From Candidatus Sodaliphilus fimicaballi (lineage in GTDB: Bacteria > Bacteroidota > Bacteroidia > Bacteroidales > Muribaculaceae), in NCBI GenBank assembly GCA_018065165.1, contig JAGHTV010000299.1, positions 1 to 7,337 of the forward strand: a DNA stretch of 7,337 nt, written 5' to 3'. How positions within the stretch are numbered: the first letter of the stretch is position 1; each line of letters starts with the position of its first letter. Below the pieces are notes generated by a model. That model ran no database searches. It was not told the origin of the DNA and saw only the letters and a program-made list of their open reading frames with translations. This document shows, piece by piece, positions 1 through 5,943 of this stretch. A program made the position numbers and the translations under genes.

Positions 1-426
1 AAGCTATTGGGACTTGGGGTAATCTTACCATCAGTCGATGATATTGTAAATGCAATAGCCAAGCGTGACCATATAAAAGTTGTACCAACAGGTGTACATG
101 CACAGAATATATTAGGTCTTTCTACGCAGGTTCCTATGAATTATGTGTTCCTTACCAATGGCTATGCCAAGAATTTAACAGTTTTGGGAAATATCAAAGT
201 AAAATTTAAGCAGACATCTTCAAAGAATATTTCCTTTCAGAACAAATTGGCTATGCTCATTACGTATGCCCTCAAAGACTATGGGCAGAGTAATGTTACA
301 AAAGACCAGATAGACCATATTCATAAATTACTCAGATTAGAAAATAAAGACAGCATTGTCAAGGATTTGGCTTTAATGCCTGTATGGATTAGAAATATAG
401 TGATGAAAGCATATGAACAAGAATAA
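1..426 (+). CDS. AbiEi-like antitoxin (DUF6088-like), 5' truncated by window
   Basis: This is the 3' part of an antitoxin gene; the frame is open to the first base, so the true start lies outside the window. About 141 codons are visible, where I expect roughly 200 for this family. The visible part carries the C-terminal signature I associate with DUF6088/AbiEi antitoxins: a Pro-Ser plus acidic/hydrophobic helix (visible residues 10-20), AKRD (20-23), PTG (29-31) and LGLSTQVPMN (38-47), followed by a beta-rich stretch and a helical tail. The family's N-terminal winged helix, which usually autorepresses the operon, would lie outside the window. The gene overlaps the next one by 14 bases, the usual arrangement of antitoxin before nucleotidyltransferase toxin. 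In type IV systems the antitoxin opposes the toxin without forming a stable complex with it. The family call rests on remembered motifs; the partner gene makes it strong. Confidence 0.82.
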   Translation, partial: KLLGLGVILPSVDDIVNAIAKRDHIKVVPTGVHAQNILGLSTQVPMNYVFLTNGYAKNLTVLGNIKVKFKQTSSKNISFQNKLAMLITYALKDYGQSNVTKDQIDHIHKLLRLENKDSIVKDLALMPVWIRNIVMKAYEQE

Positions 427-1438
427 CTTTTTCTTATTGTCAAAAGAGCAGCAAATCATGGTGTTGAATCAAACATCTCCTAAGGTCGGATTACCACCAC
501 AAGCCATAGAGAAGGATGTTTGGGTCTCAACTATTCTTCAAATAGTATTCACTCTGCCTTTTGCAGATAAATTGATTTTCAAGGGAGGTACGTCTCTGTC
601 CAAAGTTTGGGGAGTTATCAATCGTTTCTCTGAGGACATTGATCTTGCTGTTGACAGGTCTTTATTTGATCTTGAAGGCGACCTTACAAAGAAGAAAATC
701 AAGAAGCTACGCAAGGCTTCTTCCATATTTGTAAGGGAACAATTTGCCACAGAACTTCAGAAGAAAATAGAAGAATATGGTCTTGCAGAGCTTTGTACCA
801 TGGATGTAGAAACAGACGGTGAAGGTGATGGAACATATCCTGAACCACGCAAAATCTTCATCCGATATAAAAGTGCCTTGGCAGATGTTGCCACATATCT
901 GCAACCAGTTGTGATGTTGGAAATTGGTTCAAGGTCACTATTTGAGCCCAATGAGAAATGCCATATCCAAAGTATGCTTGAACAGCAGTTCCCTTCAATT
1001 CAGACTTCACTCGTGGATGCAGAAGTTGCAACGTCTATCCCTGGCAAGACTTTCCTCGAAAAGGCGTTTCTCATTCACGAAATGTTCTCAGTTGAAGGTC
1101 ATGGACTTAAAGCAGAACGTAAGAGCCGTCACTTGTATGACTTGTATCGTATGATGAACATGGATTTTGCGGTGAAAGCTGCCAGTGATGACCAATTATG
1201 GGAAAGTATTCGTCATCATCGTGAGATATTCACATCTGTAAGTGGAATGGACTATACTCCTGATGTTCGTAAACGAATGCAGTTGGTGCCACGTCCAGAT
1301 ATAATTGACGCGTGGAAATCGGACTATGAGACTATGATGGAGACCATGATATATGGTGATAAACCATCATTTGATGAACTCATTTCTGCCATGTTAGAAC
1401 TTCAAGAAAGGTTCCGGAGTTCTAGTTCTGTATGTTGA
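413..1438 (+). CDS. AbiEii-type nucleotidyltransferase toxin
   Basis: This is a 341-residue protein of the AbiEii/AbiGii nucleotidyltransferase toxin family, the toxin half of a type IV toxin-antitoxin system that can act in abortive phage infection. Visible motifs are KGGTSLSK at residues 57-64 (the nucleotidyltransferase GG(T/S) motif) and SEDIDL at 73-78, whose D75 and D77 would bind the metal. There is a further strand LEIGSRS (169-175), then TFLEKAFLIHE (213-223) and RHLYDLYRM (239-247), which match the family's later Lys and Asp motifs. Known members transfer nucleotides to RNA targets such as tRNA acceptor ends; the target here is not known. The ATG lies inside the 3' end of the antitoxin gene (14-base overlap), so translation is probably coupled. 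All catalytic motifs look intact. Codon use is AT-rich compared with genes after position 4080. Confidence 0.9.
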   Translation: MNKNNFFLLSKEQQIMVLNQTSPKVGLPPQAIEKDVWVSTILQIVFTLPFADKLIFKGGTSLSKVWGVINRFSEDIDLAVDRSLFDLEGDLTKKKIKKLRKASSIFVREQFATELQKKIEEYGLAELCTMDVETDGEGDGTYPEPRKIFIRYKSALADVATYLQPVVMLEIGSRSLFEPNEKCHIQSMLEQQFPSIQTSLVDAEVATSIPGKTFLEKAFLIHEMFSVEGHGLKAERKSRHLYDLYRMMNMDFAVKAASDDQLWESIRHHREIFTSVSGMDYTPDVRKRMQLVPRPDIIDAWKSDYETMMETMIYGDKPSFDELISAMLELQERFRSSSSVC

Positions 1439-1732
1439 TACAGCAACAAATTTTGTATAAAACACTATAACGAAGGCCTCCTTATCGGTAAGACCTTGAT
1501 ACATTGGGAAAACATCGAGGGTTTCGGCAAATGGAATGGAGGCGTATTGGTGTTCACAAACAATGTAGAAGAAAGATTAGCAGCTGCAAATCTGATTAAA
1601 AGATGTAACATGAAACTATCCATTAAAATGAGTAAAACAGATATACTTGCCCCAGAGTTGGGATTTGTATGTAGTTGTAATGATTTCATTGCACAATGTG
1701 AGGAAGAACTTATCAAATTCAAAAACAAATAG
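1439..1732 (+). pseudogene. Orphan reading frame after the toxin stop, probable gene remnant
   Basis: I do not recognise this frame. It begins directly after the toxin's TGA, in the same frame, and stays open to TAA at 1730-1732. It looks like real protein from about 1466: HYNEGLLIGKTLIHW, then an aromatic/glycine stretch ending in WNGG, a VLVF strand, a charged helix (VEERLAAANLIKRC) and a Lys-rich C-terminus. No ATG or GTG precedes the conserved-looking part. The only early candidate start is TTG at 1496, with no convincing ribosome binding site, and it would cut off the first recognisable residues. The simplest reading is the 3' remnant of a gene whose 5' end was lost, perhaps when the AbiE pair arrived. 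Alternatives are a small gene of 78 residues from the TTG, or rare readthrough of the toxin stop. Confidence 0.4.
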
Positions 1733-1757
1733 CAATTTACAATGATGAGTACTAAAG

Positions 1758-1787
1758 TTTTATATTGCAATAAAAATGCTATCTTTA
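1758..1787 (+). promoter_or_regulatory. Possible Bacteroidota promoter ahead of leader ORF
   Basis: TATCTTTA at 1780-1787 resembles the TAnnTTTG -7 box (last base differs). A weak TTTT at 1758-1761 sits 18 bases upstream, near the usual -33 spacing. It would start transcription at about 1793, ahead of the mini-ORF at 1827. The surrounding DNA is AT-rich, so a chance match is possible. Confidence 0.28.
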
Positions 1788-1826
1788 CGTATTATAATTA
1801 AAATCTATTTATAACTGTAACAGAGT

Positions 1827-1880
1827 ATGAAAAAACTTTTATCTAAATTTGCTATCATGGCTAAAATGGGAAATAAATAA
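1827..1880 (+). CDS. Mini-ORF of 17 residues, possible leader peptide
   Basis: The ORF has an ATG start and TAA stop and encodes MKKLLSKFAIMAKMGNK: basic, with a hydrophobic middle and no stretch long enough to span a membrane. It follows a candidate promoter and precedes a short hairpin (CAGAGT 1897-1902 pairing with ACTCTG 1909-1914). The arrangement of promoter, peptide, hairpin, then lipoprotein gene could be a leader or attenuator, but the hairpin lacks a T-run and the downstream gene has its own better promoter. It could equally be the decayed start of a lost gene, since the peptide resembles a normal protein N-terminus. Function unknown. Confidence 0.25.
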   Translation: MKKLLSKFAIMAKMGNK

Positions 1881-1949
1881 ACACTCCTACATTTTTCAGA
1901 GTTTGTACACTCTGTGTTGTGCTAAAATAGTTAAAAGTGGAGTGGTTTG

Positions 1950-1981
1950 CTTGTGTATCTCGATTGTTTGCGATACATTTG
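1950..1981 (+). promoter_or_regulatory. Promoter of the heptad-repeat lipoprotein gene
   Basis: TACATTTG at 1974-1981 is a perfect TAnnTTTG -7 box. CTTG at 1950-1953, 20 bases upstream, is a one-mismatch -33 box. A start at about 1987 would leave a leader of roughly 40 bases before the ATG at 2030. Confidence 0.55.
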
Positions 1982-2029
1982 CGGCGATAATCATACATTC
2001 ATTTAAATACACACTAAACAAAAACTACT

Positions 2030-2629
2030 ATGAAGAAGTTATTTGTTATGCTTGCTGCTGTTGCGGCTCTCTCATTTACTGCTTGTACTAACAACGAAGG
2101 CGCTGCTACCGACGCTGAAGCTACTGAGGTTACTGCTGAGAACTTTGAATCTCAACTCGACTCTCTTATTGGTGCTGCTGATACTACAGCCATCCAAGGT
2201 CTGCTCGCTGAATCACAAAAGAAGGTTGACGCTCTCATCGCTGCTGGCGACACTGTAGCTGCTAAGACTTTTGTTGAGAAGGTTAAGGCTATCATCGACA
2301 CAAACAAGGAGAAGTTGGTTGCTCTGGTTCCCTCGTTGACTCAAGGTCTTGACAAGGCCGTTGACCTGCCCGAGGCTGTTAAGGCTATCGTTAACGCTGG
2401 TGCTGACAGCTTGAAGAACGCTGCTGTTGAGGAGGTAAAGAACCAAGTTGAGAACGCTGCTGGCGCTAAGGCAGAGGAAGTTAAGGCTAAAGCAGAAGAA
2501 GTAAAATCTAAGGTTGAAGAAGGCAAGGCAAAAGTTGAGGAAGTAAAGAAGGTTGCCAATGACGTAAAGAACGCTGCCAACGATGTTAAGAACGCAGCTA
2601 ACGCCCTCAAGGATCTCGGCAAGAAGTAA
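2030..2629 (+). CDS. Ala/Lys/Glu-rich lipoprotein with C-terminal heptad repeats
   Basis: This is a 199-residue predicted lipoprotein of unknown function. The signal peptide MKKLFVMLAAVAALSFTAC gives a lipidation cysteine at C19, followed by TNNEG, so envelope attachment is expected. Residues 35-145 are predicted amphipathic helices with few aromatics. From 149 to 197 the protein is an almost perfect seven-residue repeat: EEVKAKA, EEVKSKV, EEGKAKV, EEVKKVA, NDVKNAA, NDVKNAA, NALKDLG. This suggests a long helix or coiled coil, similar in composition to LEA-like or apolipoprotein-like sequences. Codons are strongly biased (GCT, GTT, AAG), unlike the AT-rich genes upstream, which hints at high expression. 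It has its own promoter and terminator and is probably monocistronic. A structural envelope spacer or stress protein is a guess only; the composition could give misleading similarity matches. Confidence 0.85.
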   Translation: MKKLFVMLAAVAALSFTACTNNEGAATDAEATEVTAENFESQLDSLIGAADTTAIQGLLAESQKKVDALIAAGDTVAAKTFVEKVKAIIDTNKEKLVALVPSLTQGLDKAVDLPEAVKAIVNAGADSLKNAAVEEVKNQVENAAGAKAEEVKAKAEEVKSKVEEGKAKVEEVKKVANDVKNAANDVKNAANALKDLGKK

Positions 2630-2634
2630 TAAAG

Positions 2635-2714
2635 GGTTAATTGGTTAATTGGTTAATTGGTTAAACGGTTAATTGGTTAAACGGTTAAAGGGTTAATTGG
2701 TTAATTGGTTAATC
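2635..2714 (+). repeat. Ten tandem 8-bp GGTTAA-NN repeats
   Basis: Ten uninterrupted units of exactly 8 bp, all starting GGTTAA and ending in this order: TT, TT, TT, AC, TT, AC, AG, TT, TT, TC. The array begins five bases after the lipoprotein stop codon and ends before the terminator hairpin, so it should be transcribed as 3' UTR. Only the last two bases of the unit vary. Copy number may change by strand slippage, but outside a coding frame this would not switch a protein on or off. Confidence 0.95.
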
Positions 2715-2746
2715 TTATTAGTATAACCCTTACTTAACTAAACATA

Positions 2747-2787
2747 AGGCTGTGTGTTGCCCCGGGGCAATACACAGCTTATTCTTA
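2747..2787 (+). terminator. Strong palindromic terminator after the lipoprotein gene
   Basis: The left arm ends TGTGTTGCCCC and the right arm begins GGGGCAATACACA. The stem is about 17 pairs from 2747 to 2780, with G-T wobbles at 2756/2771 and 2748/2779 and no unpaired base apart from the tight CCGG tip. TTATTCTT follows, a short imperfect T-tract. It closes the lipoprotein transcript and keeps the AraC gene separate. The symmetry means it could also stop opposite-strand transcripts. Confidence 0.72.
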
Positions 2788-2868
2788 ACATAGTATTAGA
2801 AAATAGCAACTACTCAAGGCAAAGCATATAATTAGTTACAACGGAGGCTTTATTTTTCTATCCTTTCC

Positions 2869-2899
2869 TTTGCCATAGCTAATAAGTTTTGTACCTTTG
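2869..2899 (+). promoter_or_regulatory. Promoter of the AraC-family gene
   Basis: TTTG at 2869-2872, a 19-base spacer, and TACCTTTG at 2892-2899 exactly match the Bacteroidota housekeeping promoter pattern. The expected start is around 2905, leaving about 20 bases of leader before the ATG at 2927. Confidence 0.72.
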
Positions 2900-2926
2900 T
2901 ACAAACAATAACCATAGACAAATTAG

Positions 2927-3853
2927 ATGGAATTCAAACCTATACCTTGTCACGAATCTCTAAGACCATTCATACGCAACTACTGGATGCTTAAGGCGCA
3001 CTGCACTAAGATGGGGACGCAACAGATGTTCTCCAACGGGGCGGCAACTCTGCACTTTTACCTGACACAAGAGGTACAACTCATAGATGCTGCAATGCTC
3101 CACCAGAGGCATGATATACAGCCCAATGAGACTGCAAAGCGCTACCAGACGGCTCTCTTTCACCAGAATATGCAGACGGTGGGTGTGGTCACTCAAGAAG
3201 GAGACTTCGAGATATTCGGGGCAGAGTTTGTGCCCTTCTGCTCTAGGGTGTTCTTCCGCAAAGAGATGCCCGACGTCTATGTCTCACCTGAGGAACTGGA
3301 GGATGATGAGTTTGTGACACTAAGCCAAAAGGTGCACAAGACAAGCAGCCTCGAGGAGAGAGTGGCGTTGCTGGATACCTTCTTCTTGAAGCGACTGGCA
3401 GAGTTTCCCGAAGGAGATGTCAACATAGAACGACTCAATGACGTGTTTGACGACATCGTGCCCACAGATGGCACCACGGCCCTCCCACCTCACAGTCAGG
3501 ACGAGTTCTCGCCAGTTGACCTTGCTTCCACGGCTTGTCTGAGCCAGAAGCAGTTCACGCGCGTGTTTAGCAAATATGTGGGCATGAATCCCAAGTCCTA
3601 TCTCCGCCTACTTCGCTTCCACAAGGCGTTGCAGATGTTGAAATCCACGTCGGCAGGCTCAGGACCTTCGTTCACAGAGATTGCTTACGACTGCGGCTAC
3701 TACGACTCAAGTCACATGATCTCGGACTTCCGCGACATATGCGGGCATTCGCCTTCGGAACTCGCCAACTTTGGTACGGAACTCACCGAAGCCTTCGGAC
3801 AGCAGTTCAGTGGACTGATGAAGAAGAAGATCAAGATAGAAAACCTGATATAA
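2927..3853 (+). CDS. AraC-family transcriptional regulator with DUF6597-like N-terminus
   Basis: This is a 308-residue cytoplasmic DNA-binding regulator. The N-terminal segment (CHESLRPFIRNYW at 8-20, then a beta-rich region to about 115 containing FGAEFVPF) resembles the DUF6597 sensor-like domain found in front of AraC domains in Bacteroidota. Residues 120-190 form a helical/acidic linker. The C-terminal domain has the two helix-turn-helix units of the family: VDLASTACLSQKQFTRVF near 197-214 and FTEIAYDCGYYDSSHMISDF near 249-268, joined by the helix YLRLLRFHKAL (225-235), and it ends with the family hallmark CGHSPSEL (272-279). About 30 charged residues trail the domain. The gene has its own promoter and I see no terminator behind it. 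Ligand and targets are unknown; the S41 peptidase gene 227 bases downstream is a possible target but has its own -7 box. There is no transmembrane segment, so it is not a hybrid two-component sensor. Confidence 0.9.
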   Translation: MEFKPIPCHESLRPFIRNYWMLKAHCTKMGTQQMFSNGAATLHFYLTQEVQLIDAAMLHQRHDIQPNETAKRYQTALFHQNMQTVGVVTQEGDFEIFGAEFVPFCSRVFFRKEMPDVYVSPEELEDDEFVTLSQKVHKTSSLEERVALLDTFFLKRLAEFPEGDVNIERLNDVFDDIVPTDGTTALPPHSQDEFSPVDLASTACLSQKQFTRVFSKYVGMNPKSYLRLLRFHKALQMLKSTSAGSGPSFTEIAYDCGYYDSSHMISDFRDICGHSPSELANFGTELTEAFGQQFSGLMKKKIKIENLI

Positions 3854-4080
3854 TGTAGTCCCAAGTTTTGAGGCTAGAATGTAAACTAACAGTAACAGCC
3901 AAGCAGCCAGATAATCGAAATACCCGATAAACCATTGAGAGTTGAACTTGCGAAGCTTGTCAAATGAGAAAAATAGGCGGATGTCCTTTTTTTACAATTT
4001 TCTTTGCTTGCTTGTGTGTAACTTTGTGCCCGCAAACTAAAAATAACAAGAATTTATAATCTCTCAAATTATAACAGATC
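3854..4080. other. Intergenic region between regulator and peptidase genes
   Basis: The 227 bases hold no convincing gene and no clear terminator for the regulator. The only identifiable element is a -7 box at 4019-4026. The lack of a terminator leaves partial readthrough into the peptidase gene possible. Confidence 0.6.
4019..4026 (+). promoter_or_regulatory. -7 box for the S41 peptidase gene
   Basis: TAACTTTG matches TAnnTTTG. No good -33 box sits 19-21 bases upstream. TTTACA at 3991-3996 is 22 bases away and TTTG at 4003-4006 is too close. A promoter with a weak -33 box may depend on an activator, possibly the AraC-family protein encoded upstream. Leader length would be about 50 bases. 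Confidence 0.42.
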
Positions 4081-5223
4081 ATGAAACGTATACTAATAAT
4101 CACCGCTACCATCCTGTATTGCGCTGTAATGATAGCTCAAGACATAAGTCAATTCAAGGCCCTCAACGACTCTGCATTCCAGACCAATGTGGCATACACC
4201 TCTGGTAACAAATACCAGCGCGATGCTATACTGTTTGTCGACATGCTTGCCGACACTCACCCATATTACATCACCAAGGCTCGCCGCGAAGTGCTCTTCG
4301 CCGGCCAAGACGCCCTACTCAAGGCATGTGCTACCTGCCCCAACGACTCGGTATTTGCCGAGCTACTCATCAACACCCTGGGCGACTTGCACGATAAGCA
4401 CACCGATGTCATCGACCTAGGCCAACTCGAGGCCAAGAAACTCGCAGCACAACAAAAGGCTAAGCAGAACATTGACAACGGCAACGAGATGATGTCGTAT
4501 AAGGGCGACTTGTTCCACTACACTCTGGTTCCCGAGCAAGGCGTGTGCTACCTGCAGTTCAACCAGTGCATGGATGCACGTGTAGCTCGCAACGAGTCAT
4601 TGCCCCGTTGGGACACTATGCTCGATGAGATGTTTGGCAAGATGAAGGAGCAAGGCATCAAGAGCCTCGTAGTAGATGCTCAGTACAACAATGGTGGCAG
4701 TAGCATGCTGTGCGACGAGTTGCTCGTTCGCTTGTGTCCGCTTGAGAATATCAAGATGCTCTCTTCCTCTATGCGTTTCTCTAACCTGATGGCATCGTTC
4801 AACCCCCGCATTGCCGTTGCCAAGCAGACTTGGGAGAGCGATGGCCACATCGACGAGCTCTACCCGATACCCGCAGGCAAGGTAGGTACCGGCTTTGTAC
4901 AGCCCGAGGTGTTTGACGGCAAGGTTGTGTTTGTCCAGAGCGAGAAGACCTATAGCAGTGCGGGCATACTCATGACACTAGTTCGCGACAACGGCATAGG
5001 TAAGATTGTGGGCACCGAGTCTTCGTTCTCTCCATCGCACTACGGAGAAATTCTGCCCTACCGCCTGCCTAACACTGGCATCCTGGGCACCATTAGCTGC
5101 AAGTACTTTGCTCGCCCCGACGTTGACCACCTCAACGACAAGTCGCTCGTGCCCGACGTTACTATCGACCTTAGCAACAAGGCACAGGCATGGGACCAGA
5201 TACTCTCTATCGTCAAGCAATAA
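4081..5223 (+). CDS. Secreted S41-family serine peptidase, no PDZ domain seen
   Basis: This 380-residue exported protein has a signal peptide at residues 1-19 (MKRILIITATILYCAVMIA), probably cut before Q20, with no lipobox. An N-terminal helical region contains THPYYITKARREV (59-71) and LGDLHDKHT (100-108), the position where S41 proteins carry a conserved Gly-Asp-x-His. The peptidase core has VVDAQYNNGG (197-206), equivalent to the family's DxRxNxGG strand, and TYSSAG (290-295), where S293 is the likely nucleophile. No lysine lies about 25 residues after the serine, as in CtpA/Prc. H104 or H107 could serve instead, as in the NSR-like Ser-His branch; this is inference. No PDZ domain is visible. 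It probably acts in the periplasm or on the surface. Substrate unknown. A tiny membrane protein gene follows after 18 bases. GC-rich, in contrast to positions 1-2000. Confidence 0.85.
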   Translation: MKRILIITATILYCAVMIAQDISQFKALNDSAFQTNVAYTSGNKYQRDAILFVDMLADTHPYYITKARREVLFAGQDALLKACATCPNDSVFAELLINTLGDLHDKHTDVIDLGQLEAKKLAAQQKAKQNIDNGNEMMSYKGDLFHYTLVPEQGVCYLQFNQCMDARVARNESLPRWDTMLDEMFGKMKEQGIKSLVVDAQYNNGGSSMLCDELLVRLCPLENIKMLSSSMRFSNLMASFNPRIAVAKQTWESDGHIDELYPIPAGKVGTGFVQPEVFDGKVVFVQSEKTYSSAGILMTLVRDNGIGKIVGTESSFSPSHYGEILPYRLPNTGILGTISCKYFARPDVDHLNDKSLVPDVTIDLSNKAQAWDQILSIVKQ

Positions 5224-5241
5224 CAGTATAGTGACATCGTG

Positions 5242-5331
5242 ATGAAGACACTCATAAAAATCATAACGACTCTCGTTGCCGTGCTGTGTGTTGCAGCATT
5301 TGCAACCATACTGCTATACCTCAAGAGATAA
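5242..5331 (+). CDS. Small single-span membrane protein, 29 residues
   Basis: An ATG-to-TAA ORF encodes 29 residues. It starts MKTLIKIITTL, continues with an unbroken hydrophobic run of Val, Ala, Leu, Ile and Phe to about residue 25, and ends YLKR. Basic residues at both ends and a central hydrophobic stretch of about 20 residues are what a single transmembrane helix looks like; a small lipid-free signal-anchor is the other option. It sits 18 bases after the peptidase stop and just before the terminator at 5355, so it is likely cotranscribed with the peptidase. No Shine-Dalgarno is visible, which is normal in this phylum. It may anchor or regulate the peptidase, but that is a guess from position alone. 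Function unknown. Confidence 0.5.
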   Translation: MKTLIKIITTLVAVLCVAAFATILLYLKR

Positions 5332-5354
5332 CATCTCTAGCCTAGATAAAAGAT

Positions 5355-5390
5355 AGCTCTACCGGCCATTGCCTGTAGAGCTTTTTCTAT
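5355..5390. terminator. Terminator between converging genes, probably bidirectional
   Basis: AGCTCTAC at 5355-5362 pairs perfectly with GTAGAGCT at 5375-5382. After one mismatch, GGC 5364-5366 pairs with GCC 5371-5373 around a CATT loop. TTTTTCTATTT follows on the + strand. On the - strand the stem is followed by ATCTTTTATC, so the hairpin could also end the luxS operon. Confidence 0.75.
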
Positions 5391-5421
5391 TTGTGTTATT
5401 GCGATGTCGATACCGCCAGCG

Positions 5422-5943
5422 TTACTTGCGGGCAACGAATATCATGCGGCGAGTGAGCGATGAGCTGTTGTAGCCCGGGGCTACCTGCCCAACGAGCGAC
5501 TCGTCACATACCATGTGACGCTTGTCCATGCCTATGACGCCAAAGGTGAATGTTGCTGCTGCCGACTTCAATGTCACCATGCGAGCAGTGACGGTGTAGT
5601 TATAGCTGTAGGTCTTGCCGTCGGTCAAATCGGTTGCTACGGCAGTACCGTCGGCACCAAAGTCGTAGCGAAAACGAGACACATAGCCGTCCTCTCCCCT
5701 ATTGCCTATCTTATAGTCGTCGTAAAAGAACGAGTAGCTGAACTCCCAGTCGTTGTCGATGAGTGCTTGCTTGAGCTGCTCGTGCGAGATATCGGTGGGC
5801 AATGTGTCGCGACGGCCATTTTCAATGAATACGACGCCAGGCTGGTCGACGATGGGACGCTTGGGGTTGATGTCGTCGCCACAGCCAGCGAGCATTGCCA
5901 CTAACATGGGCAGCAATAATGTTATAAAAATATACTTCTTCAT
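5422..5943 (-). CDS. Lipoprotein coupled to luxS, possibly lipocalin-like
   Basis: This is a 173-residue predicted lipoprotein: the signal peptide [21 protein letters not shown] has lipobox LAGC, lipidated at C21, followed by GDD. An acidic residue soon after the lipidated cysteine can favour surface export in Bacteroidota. After a proline-rich linker (27-35) comes a helix (ISHEQLKQALIDNDW, 52-66) and then alternating beta-strands: SYSFFYDDYKIG, YVSRFRYDFGADGTAVAT, KTYSYNYTVTARMVTLKS, FTFGVIGMD. This is the pattern of a small beta-barrel such as the lipocalin-like domains common in Bacteroidota lipoproteins, but the fold is inferred. Its ATG overlaps the luxS stop codon (TGATG at 5945-5941), so translation is probably coupled to luxS. 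No domain linking it to AI-2 chemistry is visible. It may bind a small ligand, or it may simply share the operon. Confidence 0.82.
   Translation of the reverse strand: MKKYIFITLLLPMLVAMLAGCGDDINPKRPIVDQPGVVFIENGRRDTLPTDISHEQLKQALIDNDWEFSYSFFYDDYKIGNRGEDGYVSRFRYDFGADGTAVATDLTDGKTYSYNYTVTARMVTLKSAAATFTFGVIGMDKRHMVCDESLVGQVAPGYNSSSLTRRMIFVARK

Noticed and set aside
1465..1770. 101-codon reading frame on the - strand opposite the orphan frame
   Set aside because: Hydrophobic and Ser/Leu-rich in the way of an antisense frame over AT-rich DNA, with no promoter or recognisable motif; the + strand frame reads far more like protein.
1849..2091. 80-codon + strand frame across the lipoprotein promoter
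   Set aside because: TTG start, Cys-rich nonsense composition, and it overlaps the promoter and start of a clear lipoprotein gene in another frame.
2635..2714. CRISPR array interpretation of the tandem repeats
   Set aside because: Units are 8 bp with no spacers, so this is a simple tandem repeat.
2818..2874. GGCAAAG and CTTTGCC inverted copies flanking the region before the AraC promoter
   Set aside because: Only 7 bp with a 43-base gap; the right copy is simply the -33 box and its neighbours. Not enough for an operator or invertible element.
3964..4059. 31-codon ORF with a hydrophobic stretch upstream of the peptidase gene
   Set aside because: The hydrophobicity comes from a T-rich run and the peptidase's own -7 box lies inside the ORF, so it would not be in that transcript.
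5515..5904. 129-codon + strand frame opposite the luxS-linked lipoprotein
   Set aside because: It is the antisense shadow of a gene with a good signal peptide and lipobox; it has none itself.
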